Of a stretch of 50,787 bases of DNA, positions 8,234 to 17,262 are shown piece by piece; within the stretch, counting starts at the first letter, position 1, and each line of letters opens with the position of its first letter. Location: positions 1-50,787 of the forward strand of contig NZ_AUXV01000029.1 of the NCBI RefSeq assembly GCF_001625575.1, given 5' to 3'. A model generated the notes under the pieces. That model did no database searches. It was not told the DNA's origin and saw nothing but the letters and a program-made list of their open reading frames with translations. The position numbers were made by a program, and so were the translations under genes. This DNA is from Pseudoalteromonas luteoviolacea S2607. Lineage in GTDB: Bacteria > Pseudomonadota > Gammaproteobacteria > Enterobacterales > Alteromonadaceae.

Positions 8234-9073
8234 ATGACAAAAAATATAAAAAGCTGTCAATGGTTGTTTGAAAACCTAGCAAATGTAATTGTGCTCGATG
8301 CGGGGATAGTCAAACCTGGAGAAAAGGGCAATTATAGCCCACCTGCAATTATCCCTACCGCACTGCGCTTTGATATTAGCAAAAATTTAAGTGACGAATA
8401 CTCAAATTTGCCAAATATGATGTGCTCAGAACACGTCTTTCAAGCCGAAATGCGCCAGTTAGGGATCGATGGTACAGACACGGTTGTGGTATATGATGAC
8501 AAGGGGTTATTTAGTGCTGCTCGAGCTTGGTGGATGTTTAAAGCGATGGGGTTCGATCGAGTTTTCATTCTTGATGGTGGATTAAAGCAGTGGATGGCTT
8601 TGAGTTATGAGACAGCATCTGAATATTCAACTGTGAAGCAGGTTGGCAATTTTACAGTAATGCCTCGAGAGCAATATTTTATTGATAAACAGCAGGTATT
8701 GGCATGTATACCTCACCAAGATGTCTTGCTGTTGGACGCTCGAGGGCAACAGCGTTTCAAGGGTATAGTAAGCGAACCTAGAGCAGGCATGCGAAGTGGG
8801 CATATTCCTCAGAGTGTTAATTTACCTTATACCAATGTATTGACCGAGCAAGGCTTATTGAAACCCCTACCTGAATTGGCACAATTACTTGAGAGCTTGG
8901 GTGTGAATGAAACAATCAAGACATTACAGTTTAGCTGTGGCTCGGGAGTAACGGCCTGTATATTGGCTTTGGTCGCTTTAGAATGCGGCTACTCAAACCT
9001 ACAAGTGTATGATGGCTCTTGGAGTGAGTGGGGCCAACTCGCTGACTATCCGATTACGGTTTGTGAGCGCTAG
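8234..9073 (+). CDS. sseA: 3-mercaptopyruvate/thiosulfate sulfurtransferase (tandem rhodanese)
   Basis: 279 residues with two rhodanese domains. The N-terminal, inactive domain carries VVVYDDKGLFSAARAWWMFKAMG and LDGGLKQW. The C-terminal domain carries the active-site loop C235-GSGVTAC. A CGSGVTA loop is characteristic of 3-mercaptopyruvate sulfurtransferases, whereas thiosulfate-preferring enzymes have Arg/Lys-rich loops, so the preferred donor is probably mercaptopyruvate. The length matches the E. coli SseA family. It acts in cysteine catabolism and sulfane-sulfur transfer in the cytoplasm. It stands alone, divergent from the glycosyltransferase and convergent with the ROK regulator. Confidence 0.92.
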   Translation: MTKNIKSCQWLFENLANVIVLDAGIVKPGEKGNYSPPAIIPTALRFDISKNLSDEYSNLPNMMCSEHVFQAEMRQLGIDGTDTVVVYDDKGLFSAARAWWMFKAMGFDRVFILDGGLKQWMALSYETASEYSTVKQVGNFTVMPREQYFIDKQQVLACIPHQDVLLLDARGQQRFKGIVSEPRAGMRSGHIPQSVNLPYTNVLTEQGLLKPLPELAQLLESLGVNETIKTLQFSCGSGVTACILALVALECGYSNLQVYDGSWSEWGQLADYPITVCER

Positions 9074-9084
9074 GTAAGAGTGGG

Positions 9085-10272
9085 TTACATATATATCAAT
9101 TGTTGTACTTTGCTTTGTAAGGAAGCGGGGGTGGTATAAAGCGTTTGCATGTTTTTATCATTTAACGCGGCATGCAAAGGCAAAGTTGATATGCCAGCCA
9201 TTGGCACAGAGTCGTTATTGGGCACTTTGATGAGACGCACGATATCTCTTTTTCCCAGCTGTGAAATGGAGGGAATAAAAGGTCTGAGCTGAGAAATCAA
9301 GAAGTCTAAGCATGGCTCCCCTATGTCTCCTCCCAGAATAATCGTCTGGGTGTTGAGAATGGACTCTAAGGTATGAATCGCAATGCGCAATGGTTCTGTT
9401 GCTTGCGATAGCCAATTTTTACTTGCGACGTGATTATTGGGGTTTAAGTGTTTAATGGAAGCAAGCGGTTTTTTGTCATTTTTTTCAAGGTATTTCTTAA
9501 GAGAAGTAAGGGATGCAAACTCGTTCAACGTGCCCAGTTCCCCTGTGGGTTTACTGCTTTCGGGGGTGACAAAAATATCACCCAAAGCACCTGTTATTCC
9601 ATTCGTTCCGAGCATAATTTGTCTGTCATAAACTACTGCAGCTTCAACTTTATTACCAAGATGAATGTATATGAAGTTATGAAGCGTTTTAGCCTCACCA
9701 AATAACATTTGGTAAGCAGCACATGCAGACGCGGTTGTTTCTACCGCGACGGGCATCTCGAGCCTTTGGCTTAATTCGGTTTGTAGACGTTTATTCGTTT
9801 GGTATTGAAATAACGTATCTCCTCGCCCTGTTTGAATAGATAGTCCAGCTGCAAGTACTGAGTGATGATTGAGGTTTTCTGCTTGTATTAGCTTCAAAGC
9901 TTCATTTGCAATGTCATCGACATGCCAAGCAGTATCTGTGTGGTGTGTTATTTTCGAGAGGCACTCACCATTTACATAGTACAGGCCAAGTTCAAGCATT
10001 TCAGGTGAAATGCGCACAGCTAATGTGTAACAGGCTTTTTTATTCAGACATAGCATTTTTGAAGGTTTACCGGCTCCTTCTGAACGTTTAACTCCAACTT
10101 CTTCTATGAGGTTTACACTCAGTAAGTCCTCAACCATATTGGTAATCGTTTGTTTTGTGAGTTGGGTGTTACGTGCGATTTCGGCACGAGAGATAGGGCC
10201 TAACGTGACTACTTGCGATAATACTAAACGTAAATTAGCGGCTTTATTTTGTTTAGCATTTAACCCCTTCAA
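9085..10272 (-). CDS. ROK family transcriptional regulator (NagC/XylR type)
   Basis: 395 residues. An N-terminal winged helix-turn-helix (about 20-65, with ISRAEIARNTQLTKQTITNMVEDLL) is followed by a ROK sugar-binding domain (about 80-380). The start is a TTG with GGGAG about eight bases upstream; no ATG lies near the helix-turn-helix. The usual ROK zinc motif (CGxxGCxE) is replaced by GELGTLNE with no cysteines. A sugar-kinase activity is unlikely because the protein is of the regulator type. It is divergent from the ABC importer operon, the classic arrangement of a local repressor responding to the imported sugar. The effector is unknown. Confidence 0.92.
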   Translation of the reverse strand: MKGLNAKQNKAANLRLVLSQVVTLGPISRAEIARNTQLTKQTITNMVEDLLSVNLIEEVGVKRSEGAGKPSKMLCLNKKACYTLAVRISPEMLELGLYYVNGECLSKITHHTDTAWHVDDIANEALKLIQAENLNHHSVLAAGLSIQTGRGDTLFQYQTNKRLQTELSQRLEMPVAVETTASACAAYQMLFGEAKTLHNFIYIHLGNKVEAAVVYDRQIMLGTNGITGALGDIFVTPESSKPTGELGTLNEFASLTSLKKYLEKNDKKPLASIKHLNPNNHVASKNWLSQATEPLRIAIHTLESILNTQTIILGGDIGEPCLDFLISQLRPFIPSISQLGKRDIVRLIKVPNNDSVPMAGISTLPLHAALNDKNMQTLYTTPASLQSKVQQLIYM

Positions 10273-10406
10273 TATACTTCTCCCGAGCTTGTCTAATACG
10301 ACTTTGAAATTTGAAAGATATCTATCTTATTACACATATGAAAAATATCGAATAGTTTATCTCGCTCAATCATACCTGCCATCTTGCTGTAGTTAAGTAA
10401 AATTAA

Positions 10407-10434
10407 TTGACAAATAGAGTGCCGCTGATTAAAT
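10407..10434 (+). promoter_or_regulatory. Predicted sigma70 promoter of the ABC importer operon
   Basis: A perfect -35 TTGACA (10407-10412) is followed after 16 bases by TTAAAT (10429-10434, four of six consensus matches). Transcription would start near 10441, about 27 bases before the GTG start of the binding-protein gene. A ROK operator would be expected to overlap this 195-base divergent region, but I could not identify one with confidence. Confidence 0.55.
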
Positions 10435-10467
10435 GTACTAAATTAGGATTTATTAAAGGAACATTGT

Positions 10468-11559
10468 GTGTCAAGGAAAGGGTCTAATCTACCTACCACA
10501 ATGCAGCAAAAAATTATTATTAAAACGACTTGGCTAAGTTTATGGGTGGGTGCACTTTGTTTTTCTGTTTTGGGTCATTCATCAACAACGTACACATTGA
10601 CGCCTGAACAGTCCGCAAATGTACAAGGTGCAAGATTAAGTGCAGCAATGGCGTGGCATGGCTCCAGTCCTTGGATAAGTGCTGTTACTAAAGGTGCGAA
10701 AGCAGAATTTAAACGCTTGGGTATCAATGTCATTGCTGTGACCGAGGCACACTATGATCCAGCTAAACAAGTTTCTGACTTAGAGACTTTAACAGCATTA
10801 AAGCCCGATATTTTGCTTTCTCTGAGTGTCGATAGTTTGAGCACAAAGCCAAGTTATTTACAACTGATTAAGTCAGGAACGAAACTTGTGCTGCTTAGCA
10901 ACCCAATTTCAGGCTTTAGTCACGGTGCCGACTTTGCTGGTATCGTCAAAGACGATGTGAAAGGGATGGGAGAGGCCGCAGCGCAATTGGTTGCTAAAGC
11001 TCTATTTGATAAAGGTCGAGTTGGGGTGATTTACCATGAAGCTAATTACCCTATAACAAACCATCGCGATAGCGCATTTAGAAAAGCGCTAAAGCGTTTT
11101 CCAGATATTAAAATTGTGAGTGAAAAAGGATTTGTTAAAAAAAATCAAACAGCTCAGCTTGCAGCTGCAATGATGATTCAACACCACGATATCGATGCAA
11201 TATATGTATCTTGGGATGCTGCTGCAGAAGGTGTCATTGAGGCACTGCGTATAAGTGGCCATAAAGACACGAAAGTGATCACTCATGACTTGGGAGTCAA
11301 CAATTTAATTGATATGGCACTGGGTGGAAATATGTTTGGTACAGTTTCCGATAGGCCGAATGAGATGGGAAAATTAATGGCAAGGATTGGTGCCGGAGCG
11401 GCCATTGGTTTAGATACCCCGCTTTATACGCAAGTTCACTTTAACACCGTGACACGAGAAAATATTGCGGCATCTTGGCAAATAGCTTTCGCAACCGAGT
11501 TACCTAAGTTGCTGCAACAAGTATTGAAGCAGAGCGAACAGGTAAAGGTGCCGGAATGA
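10468..11559 (+). CDS. Sugar-type ABC transporter periplasmic binding protein (Peripla_BP_4)
   Basis: 363 residues. The GTG start has AAAGGA seven bases upstream; the ATG at 10501 has no suitable site but would give a more typical signal peptide, so the true start could be either. A hydrophobic segment around residues 20-35 fits Sec export. The mature part resembles RbsB/Peripla_BP_4 proteins: SPWISAVTKGAKAEFKRLG, a YDPAKQVSDLETL loop, and the hinge sequences DAIYVSWDAAAEGVIEAL and KVITHDLG. It would capture a sugar or related small molecule in the periplasm for the next two gene products. The ligand cannot be predicted. It overlaps the permease gene by four bases. Confidence 0.9.
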   Translation: MSRKGSNLPTTMQQKIIIKTTWLSLWVGALCFSVLGHSSTTYTLTPEQSANVQGARLSAAMAWHGSSPWISAVTKGAKAEFKRLGINVIAVTEAHYDPAKQVSDLETLTALKPDILLSLSVDSLSTKPSYLQLIKSGTKLVLLSNPISGFSHGADFAGIVKDDVKGMGEAAAQLVAKALFDKGRVGVIYHEANYPITNHRDSAFRKALKRFPDIKIVSEKGFVKKNQTAQLAAAMMIQHHDIDAIYVSWDAAAEGVIEALRISGHKDTKVITHDLGVNNLIDMALGGNMFGTVSDRPNEMGKLMARIGAGAAIGLDTPLYTQVHFNTVTRENIAASWQIAFATELPKLLQQVLKQSEQVKVPE

Positions 11560-12497
11560 TGAAGTTGAGTGCACAGGTGACGGCAAATACGTTGGTATAT
11601 TACACCTTTGTACTGACTGTGGTTGTTTTTACTTTTGTTTTACACAGCAGTGCATTTTTCTCAGTAGAGAATTGGCTTAATATTGTGCGTCAAACCGCAC
11701 CTATTGTGGTCATGGCTATTGCGTTGAATGTCGCGTTGTCAGCTGGTCAACTTGACCTTTCTATTGGTGCTGTAGTGGCTTTATCAGGCTTGATAGCCGC
11801 ATTGTTGTTACCTGAGTATGGTGTGGTCATTGCCTCAGTGGTTGCTTTGAGTTTAGGTGGGGCGATAGGCGCGTTTAATGGCTACCTTTCGCTGCGTTTG
11901 GCAGTACCTTCATTGATTATCACTTTGGGTACTATGGTCTTTCTGAATGGTTTTGTGCGTTACCTATCAGGGCTTGAATCAATTCCCATTTTAAATAAAC
12001 CGTTTTTGGCCCTCTTTGGTGGTGGCAGCATTTGGGGGGTGCCTACGCTGTTACTATGGGTTTTGGGTATCGCTGTGAGTGTTTATTGTGTGTTTAATTA
12101 TGTACAACTAGGTAGACATTTATTGGCGACCGGCGCAAACGTAACTGCGGCTCGGGCTATGGGTGTCAATACAATCAAGGTACGTATCATTGCAATGTCC
12201 CTGTCTGGTTTTTTGGCGGCTCTCGCTGGGCTGCTGTACGCAGGCAGAATGCAAAGTGCGCGTTACACATTGGGTGAGTCTGAGCTAATAACGGTGTTAG
12301 CCGCCATTGCGATAGGTGGGTGCAGTTTACTGGGGGGGAAAGTCAGTATTTGGGGAACGGTGTTGGGCGTTTGGCTCATTGGTATTTTGAATAACGGTTT
12401 GATTTTGTCGGGTTTCTCCAGCGATGTTCAGATGATGATGAAAGGAGTGATCCTTATTGTCGCAGTTGGTATTACTTTTAGGGCTCGTAAGCAATGA
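11556..12497 (+). CDS. Sugar-type ABC transporter permease (RbsC family)
   Basis: 313 residues, very hydrophobic, about eight to ten membrane helices. It matches the BPD_transp_2 family: NVALSAGQLDLSIGAVVALSG early, LRLAVPSLIITLGTM in the middle, and GANVTAARAMGVNTIKVR followed by LAAIAIGGCSLLGGKVSIWGTVLG near the end, the typical coupling region. It forms the transmembrane channel with the adjacent binding protein and ATPase. ATGA overlaps occur at both gene boundaries, so the operon is probably translationally coupled. Confidence 0.93.
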   Translation: MMKLSAQVTANTLVYYTFVLTVVVFTFVLHSSAFFSVENWLNIVRQTAPIVVMAIALNVALSAGQLDLSIGAVVALSGLIAALLLPEYGVVIASVVALSLGGAIGAFNGYLSLRLAVPSLIITLGTMVFLNGFVRYLSGLESIPILNKPFLALFGGGSIWGVPTLLLWVLGIAVSVYCVFNYVQLGRHLLATGANVTAARAMGVNTIKVRIIAMSLSGFLAALAGLLYAGRMQSARYTLGESELITVLAAIAIGGCSLLGGKVSIWGTVLGVWLIGILNNGLILSGFSSDVQMMMKGVILIVAVGITFRARKQ

Positions 12498-13300
12498 TAC
12501 GTACTGCGTTAGATCAAATTGCTTTGCAGGTAGTGGATTTGCACAAATATTTTGAGGATTCACATGTCCTCCGAGGCATCAGCTTTACTGCGAATAGAGG
12601 GGAAGTTGTCGCTCTGCTAGGCGACAATGGTGCAGGAAAGTCAACACTCGTCAATTGCCTTGCTGGAAAGTTACTACCTACTCGCGGTGAGATCCTGATA
12701 AACGGCACCAAGCAAGTAATTAACTCCCCAATTAAAGCACAAAACTTGGGGATATCAGTGGTTTATCAAGATTTAGCGTTGATAAAAGAAATGAGTGTGG
12801 TTGAGAACTTGTTTTTAAATAGGGAAATAATGCACAGTAATACCCTGTTAAATCGCCTTGGTTGGTTAGATAAAAAAGCAATGGAAATGCGAGCTAACAA
12901 GTTGTTACGGCGCTTGGGAGGTGAGGGAATTGAGTTACAATTACCCGTATCGATGCTTTCTGGTGGGCAGCAACAAATTGTGGCTTTGATCCGTGCTGTG
13001 AATGCTGGTGCGAATATCATTGTGATGGATGAGCCTACAGCTGCATTGGGAAGTGAGCAGTGTAACCAAGTGATTCGGCTAATACGCCTATTGAGCTCTC
13101 AGGGTGCTACTATTGTCCTGATCAGCCATAATTTAGGGCAAGTGGCTAAGTTATGTGATCGGGCTGTGGTATTATATCAAGGCCAAACGGTCGCTGACAT
13201 TGCAGTCAAAGAAGTTACGCAACTAGAGCTACTCGCGTTGATGAGTGGTAAACAATGCGATGGTGTTTCAGCTAATCAATTCAGCGAATACAAGAGTTAA
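12494..13300 (+). CDS. Sugar-type ABC transporter ATP-binding protein, single domain
   Basis: 268 residues with one nucleotide-binding domain: Walker A GDNGAGKST (about 43-51), signature LSGGQQQ, Walker B IIVMDEPTAAL, switch His in LISHNL. RbsA-type partners of this permease family usually have two fused domains (about 500 residues); this one has only one, as in Frc-like systems, and presumably acts as a homodimer. It overlaps the permease gene by four bases and is followed two bases later by the 105-residue unknown gene. Confidence 0.93.
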   Translation: MIRTALDQIALQVVDLHKYFEDSHVLRGISFTANRGEVVALLGDNGAGKSTLVNCLAGKLLPTRGEILINGTKQVINSPIKAQNLGISVVYQDLALIKEMSVVENLFLNREIMHSNTLLNRLGWLDKKAMEMRANKLLRRLGGEGIELQLPVSMLSGGQQQIVALIRAVNAGANIIVMDEPTAALGSEQCNQVIRLIRLLSSQGATIVLISHNLGQVAKLCDRAVVLYQGQTVADIAVKEVTQLELLALMSGKQCDGVSANQFSEYKS

Positions 13301-13302
13301 TT

Positions 13303-13620
13303 ATGGAGTACTTTGAGGCACTAAGTGCATTTGCACGTTGTACCGTGAACAAGAGCGAAGCGATCGCTGTCTTGGCAACAACAGCAGATGGCTGTGGTTC
13401 AATTCAGGTAACGCTGCCAATGTTTAAAACGGTGTTGCAACAAGTTTTAAACGACGAGTTAAGCTTGGATGAGCTTGAGTTTTGGGCAACAATTTTATTG
13501 CAACGTGAAGACTTTCAGGTAGACGCAATAGAGGGAAGTTTATACGCATTGTCTGAGCCCGGTTTAATGGGCGGATTGGATAAGGCCAAAATAGCACGGC
13601 TATTAGCATTGCTAGATTGA
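13303..13620 (+). CDS. Hypothetical 105-residue protein at the end of the ABC importer operon
   Basis: Not recognised. An acidic, probably all-helical cytoplasmic protein with no signal peptide or membrane helix. The C-terminal half (LDELEFWATILLQREDFQVDAIEGSLYALSEPGLMGGLDKA, spread over about residues 52-96) loosely recalls small uncharacterised proteins with a 'WA-ell-x-R-d-D ... ELanPeiNG' pattern, some seen near toxin/immunity loci; this is recollection and weak. It starts two bases after the ATPase stop, so it is almost certainly co-transcribed and translationally coupled with the importer. It converges on fbp with a 15-base gap. A role in handling the imported compound or modulating the transporter is a guess. 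Confidence 0.75.
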   Translation: MEYFEALSAFARCTVNKSEAIAVLATTADGCGSIQVTLPMFKTVLQQVLNDELSLDELEFWATILLQREDFQVDAIEGSLYALSEPGLMGGLDKAKIARLLALLD

Positions 13621-13635
13621 CCTAATTGGTGGTTG

Positions 13636-14604
13636 TTATTTGTGGTATGTCAAACAAGCTTCCACTTCGTTCTTAGAACCTAAGATGACCGCAACACGCT
13701 GGTGGATTTCCTGTGGTTCAATGTCCAGAATACGCGCTTCCCCTGTGTGAGCTAGGCCACCAGCTTGCTCAACAAGCATTGCCATCGGGTTTGCTTCATA
13801 AAGCAACCTCAGCTTGTACGGTTTTTCCGGGTTTTTGGTATCTGCAGGGTAGGTAAATAGTCCTCCGCGACACAATACGCGGTGCACGTCTCCAACCATC
13901 GCCGCTATCCAGCGCATGTTGAAGTTTTTCTCACGTGGCCCATCGCTGCCCGCTAGTAAATCAGCAATATAGTTTTTCATTGCAGGTTGCCAGTGGCGCT
14001 GGTTAGACGCATTAATTGCGAATTCTTGTGTATCTTCAGGGATTTTTGCAAAGTCCTCGGTTAACAGGAAGCTGCCATGGGTCTTGTCTAAAGTGAAAAT
14101 ACGAGTGCCTTTACCTGTGGTCAGCGCCAATGTAGTTGAAGGGCCATATAATACATATCCTGCGGCAATTTGGTTTTTGCCTGGTTGCATAAAGATGGCT
14201 GGATCTGCTGCGTCCGAGCCTTCAGGTGCTTCCATAATTGAGAAGATGGTGCCAACCAAAGAATTAATATCGGTGTTTGAAGAGCCATCTAGTGGATCAA
14301 ACGAGACAATAAATTTTGCATCTGGATTACCCGCTACTGTGTAATCTTCTTCTTCTGAGGCAATGGCTTTAACATAGCCTGACTCAAGCAAGATGTCTTT
14401 AATTAGCTGATTGGAAAGTACATCTAACTTCTTTTGCGTTTCGCCTTGAATATTTTCATCCAAAGTTGAACCCAATACACCAGAAAGTGCACCTTGTCCT
14501 ACGCGAAAAGAGATTTCTTTACAAGCGGCTAAGATAGTACGGATCAGAGAAACTAATTCTCTAGAACACCCATCTTCAAATAACACCGGCGGTAATCTAC
14601 GCAT
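13636..14604 (-). CDS. fbp: Fructose-1,6-bisphosphatase class 1
   Basis: 322 residues, usual class 1 length. It hydrolyses fructose 1,6-bisphosphate to fructose 6-phosphate in gluconeogenesis, in the cytoplasm. The metal-binding motif [13 protein letters not shown] (about 103-115) and an upstream acidic EEEDY (about 84-88) are intact, as is [14 protein letters not shown] and the C-terminal [14 protein letters not shown] sugar-phosphate segment. It is transcribed alone on the minus strand, divergent from the zinc protease. No regulatory site was identified. Confidence 0.97.
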   Translation of the reverse strand: MRRLPPVLFEDGCSRELVSLIRTILAACKEISFRVGQGALSGVLGSTLDENIQGETQKKLDVLSNQLIKDILLESGYVKAIASEEEDYTVAGNPDAKFIVSFDPLDGSSNTDINSLVGTIFSIMEAPEGSDAADPAIFMQPGKNQIAAGYVLYGPSTTLALTTGKGTRIFTLDKTHGSFLLTEDFAKIPEDTQEFAINASNQRHWQPAMKNYIADLLAGSDGPREKNFNMRWIAAMVGDVHRVLCRGGLFTYPADTKNPEKPYKLRLLYEANPMAMLVEQAGGLAHTGEARILDIEPQEIHQRVAVILGSKNEVEACLTYHK

Positions 14605-14764
14605 ATTTTAAATCCTGATAACGTTTGTCGGGCCGCAGTGAAGTGTATGTGAGAGAGTCACTGCAGGCTGCGCTGAATTTCGTCTTGATTCACTGTTTTT
14701 TGTATACAATTTTATATACTAGGTAAAAAACAATCACAAAACATGAAATAACAAAGACACAATT

Positions 14765-17191
14765 ATGATAAAGAGACGTATGACACCTTATCTCGTTTCG
14801 ACTTTGTTACTGCCTATGATAACGCATGCTCAGGCAGCAATTAAGTCCATAGACGAATTTACTGATAAGTTTAATCATTTTCCAGGCTATTATTCGTTTT
14901 ACAGCGACAAAAGCAGCGGCAAAATATACCTAGATGTAGATAAACTTTCACAGCCTTTCTTATTACAGCATAGTTTGCCTTATGGGGTTGGTTCAAATGA
15001 CATTGGATTAGATAGAGGTCAGCTAGGTGGCACGCACCTTGTTCAGTTTGAACGATTTGGTGATAAAGTCATGCTTCGCGCCAACAACACTTACTACCGT
15101 GCTAGTGCAGATAACAATGCAGAGCAACAAAGTGTGAAAGAAGCGTTTGCTTCAAGTATTTTGCATGGCTTTAAGGTTGTCGCGGAAGACTCGGACAGTG
15201 TACTGATTGATTACACCCCTTATTTGTTGTCGGACGTGCATGGTGTAAGCCGCCGTTTAAAAGCCACTAAACAGGGCAGTTATAGCCTCGATAAAAATCG
15301 CAGTGCGGTATATTCGCAGCGCTCAAAAGCTTTTGTGAACAATACTGAGTTAGAAGCGGTACTTACCTTTAAAGGAAAAGACCCCGGAAAATATGTGCGT
15401 CAAGCAGCTGCCGACCCTTATGCGATTACTGTACACCAAAGGCACTCGTTAATTGCATTGCCAGATGAAAACTACACGCCGCGTCAGTTCCACCCTCAAT
15501 CTGGTTTTTGGAGTATTGAGCACAAAGACTATTCTGCACCACTGGGTGAGTCTATGTATGTACGATATATCCCGCGCCATCGTCTAGAAAAGAAAGATCC
15601 AACGGCAAAAGTATCCGAAGCAGTAAAACCGATCGTCTATTATTTAGACCCCGGTGTACCAGAGCCCGTAAGAACGGCTTTACTTGATGGGGCTCGCTGG
15701 TGGGAGCAAGCCTTTGAGGCTGCGGGCTATCGAGATGCATTTCAGGTTAAAATGTTGCCCGAGCATGCTGACCCAATGGATGTGCGCTACAACGTGATCC
15801 AGTGGGTTCACAGGGCAACTCGCGGATGGTCTTATGGTGCATCTGTGGTAGACCCGCGCAGTGGTGAAATTATTAAAGGCCACGTGACTTTAGGGTCGCT
15901 TCGTGTGCGCCAAGATATTCTTATTGCAGAGGCTCTGGCTGCGCCCTTTATGAAAGGCGATGAGGTAACTCAGCGACTTCATGATATGGCGTTGGACCGT
16001 ATTCGTCAGCTCAGTGCCCATGAAATAGGACATACTTTGGGTATTGCGCACAACTTTGCGGCTTCCGGAGATGAGCGAGCTTCTGTGATGGACTATCCAC
16101 ACCCCTTGGTAAAGTTTGATGCGCAAGGCAAGCTGGATGTAAGTGAAGGTTATGCGAAAGGCATGGGGGCTTGGGATATTCAAGCTGTAAAGTATGGCTA
16201 CAGTGATTTCTCAGCGACCAATGAAGCCGAAGCGCTCAGTGGCGTTATTCAGGAAACCAAAGATCTTGGCCTCGGGTATATATCTGATGCCGATGCGAGA
16301 CCGAAAGGCGGGGCGCACCCGAGTGCCCACCTTTGGGATAATGGCGCAGATCCTGCCACAGAGCTGCGCAGAGTGTTGGGTATTCGCAAACAAGCGCTAG
16401 CGCAATTTGGTATAAACAACATTCAAAATGGGGTTGCGTTATCTCAACTTGAAGAGAAGCTTGTACCACTTTACCTGTTCCACCGCTATCAAGTTGAGTC
16501 TGTTGTTAAGCTTATCGGTGGAGTTGATTATCACTACGAGGTACGTGGAGAGGGACCATTGAAAGGTGCTGAAGTTGTGGCGAAGTCAGAACAGGCTGAT
16601 GCATTGAATGCGCTTCTAGAAACGTTAACGCCTGAAGCATTGGCTATTCCTGAGTCAGTACTTTCTGTTATACCACCTAAAGCGTATGGTGAATCTCGTA
16701 ACCGTGAGAGTGTACATGGTCGAACAGGCTTGCCGTTGGATGCGATGGCTTTACCTGAAATGGCAAGTTCACATACACTGGATCTGTTGTTAAATGCAGA
16801 GCGATTGAATCGTGTGGCTCAGCAATATGCAAGAAACACCAAGTATCTTGGTAGTAATGAATTGTTGACTAAGTTACACAAAACCGTGTTCAAATCTACA
16901 GCGAGCGCTCCAATGGCAAAAAAATTGAACGAGCGAGTTCAATATTTAACGGCACATAGAATGGCTACGCTTAGTGCCAGTTCAAAAGTTGACCCAGAAG
17001 TTCAAGCACAGTTACGTTATTACTTGCAGCAAGTAGCTGATGAGTATACTGAACAGTCTATGTTCTCGAGCACTGACATATCGAAGGCCTTTGAGCAGTA
17101 TTTAGGGGAGCATATTCAATATTTCTTAAAACGAGGCAAGTGGCCAGAGAGCTTTAAACCGCTTTCAATGCCGCCAGGTTCTCCTATTTAG
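14765..17191 (+). CDS. Secreted zinc metalloprotease, DUF5117/DUF5118 family
   Basis: 808 residues. A signal peptide (about 8-25, ending HAQA) is followed by a DUF5118/DUF5117-like N-terminal half and a zincin core with HEIGHTLGIAH at 419-429, the extended HExxHxxGxxH motif of metzincin-like enzymes. A Met-turn-like SVMDYPHP follows at about 442. The LGIRKQALAQFG and HRYQVESVVKLIGGVDYHY segments are typical of these large Bacteroidetes and gammaproteobacterial proteases. Probably periplasmic or secreted. It is monocistronic, with a strong terminator just downstream. Substrate unknown. Confidence 0.9.
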   Translation: MIKRRMTPYLVSTLLLPMITHAQAAIKSIDEFTDKFNHFPGYYSFYSDKSSGKIYLDVDKLSQPFLLQHSLPYGVGSNDIGLDRGQLGGTHLVQFERFGDKVMLRANNTYYRASADNNAEQQSVKEAFASSILHGFKVVAEDSDSVLIDYTPYLLSDVHGVSRRLKATKQGSYSLDKNRSAVYSQRSKAFVNNTELEAVLTFKGKDPGKYVRQAAADPYAITVHQRHSLIALPDENYTPRQFHPQSGFWSIEHKDYSAPLGESMYVRYIPRHRLEKKDPTAKVSEAVKPIVYYLDPGVPEPVRTALLDGARWWEQAFEAAGYRDAFQVKMLPEHADPMDVRYNVIQWVHRATRGWSYGASVVDPRSGEIIKGHVTLGSLRVRQDILIAEALAAPFMKGDEVTQRLHDMALDRIRQLSAHEIGHTLGIAHNFAASGDERASVMDYPHPLVKFDAQGKLDVSEGYAKGMGAWDIQAVKYGYSDFSATNEAEALSGVIQETKDLGLGYISDADARPKGGAHPSAHLWDNGADPATELRRVLGIRKQALAQFGINNIQNGVALSQLEEKLVPLYLFHRYQVESVVKLIGGVDYHYEVRGEGPLKGAEVVAKSEQADALNALLETLTPEALAIPESVLSVIPPKAYGESRNRESVHGRTGLPLDAMALPEMASSHTLDLLLNAERLNRVAQQYARNTKYLGSNELLTKLHKTVFKSTASAPMAKKLNERVQYLTAHRMATLSASSKVDPEVQAQLRYYLQQVADEYTEQSMFSSTDISKAFEQYLGEHIQYFLKRGKWPESFKPLSMPPGSPI

Positions 17192-17208
17192 GACGGGTCT
17201 TAAGCTAT

Positions 17209-17235
17209 AAAAAAGCCCCAATGAAGGGGCTTTTT
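17209..17235. terminator. Bidirectional rho-independent terminator
   Basis: AAAAAAGCCCC, loop AATGAA, GGGGCTTTTT. The A-run and T-run flank the stem symmetrically, so it can end transcription of both the zinc protease (plus) and the MTHFR-like gene (minus), which converge here. Confidence 0.92.
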
Positions 17236-17262
17236 ACTACGAATTCTGGAGCCTATTACCAT

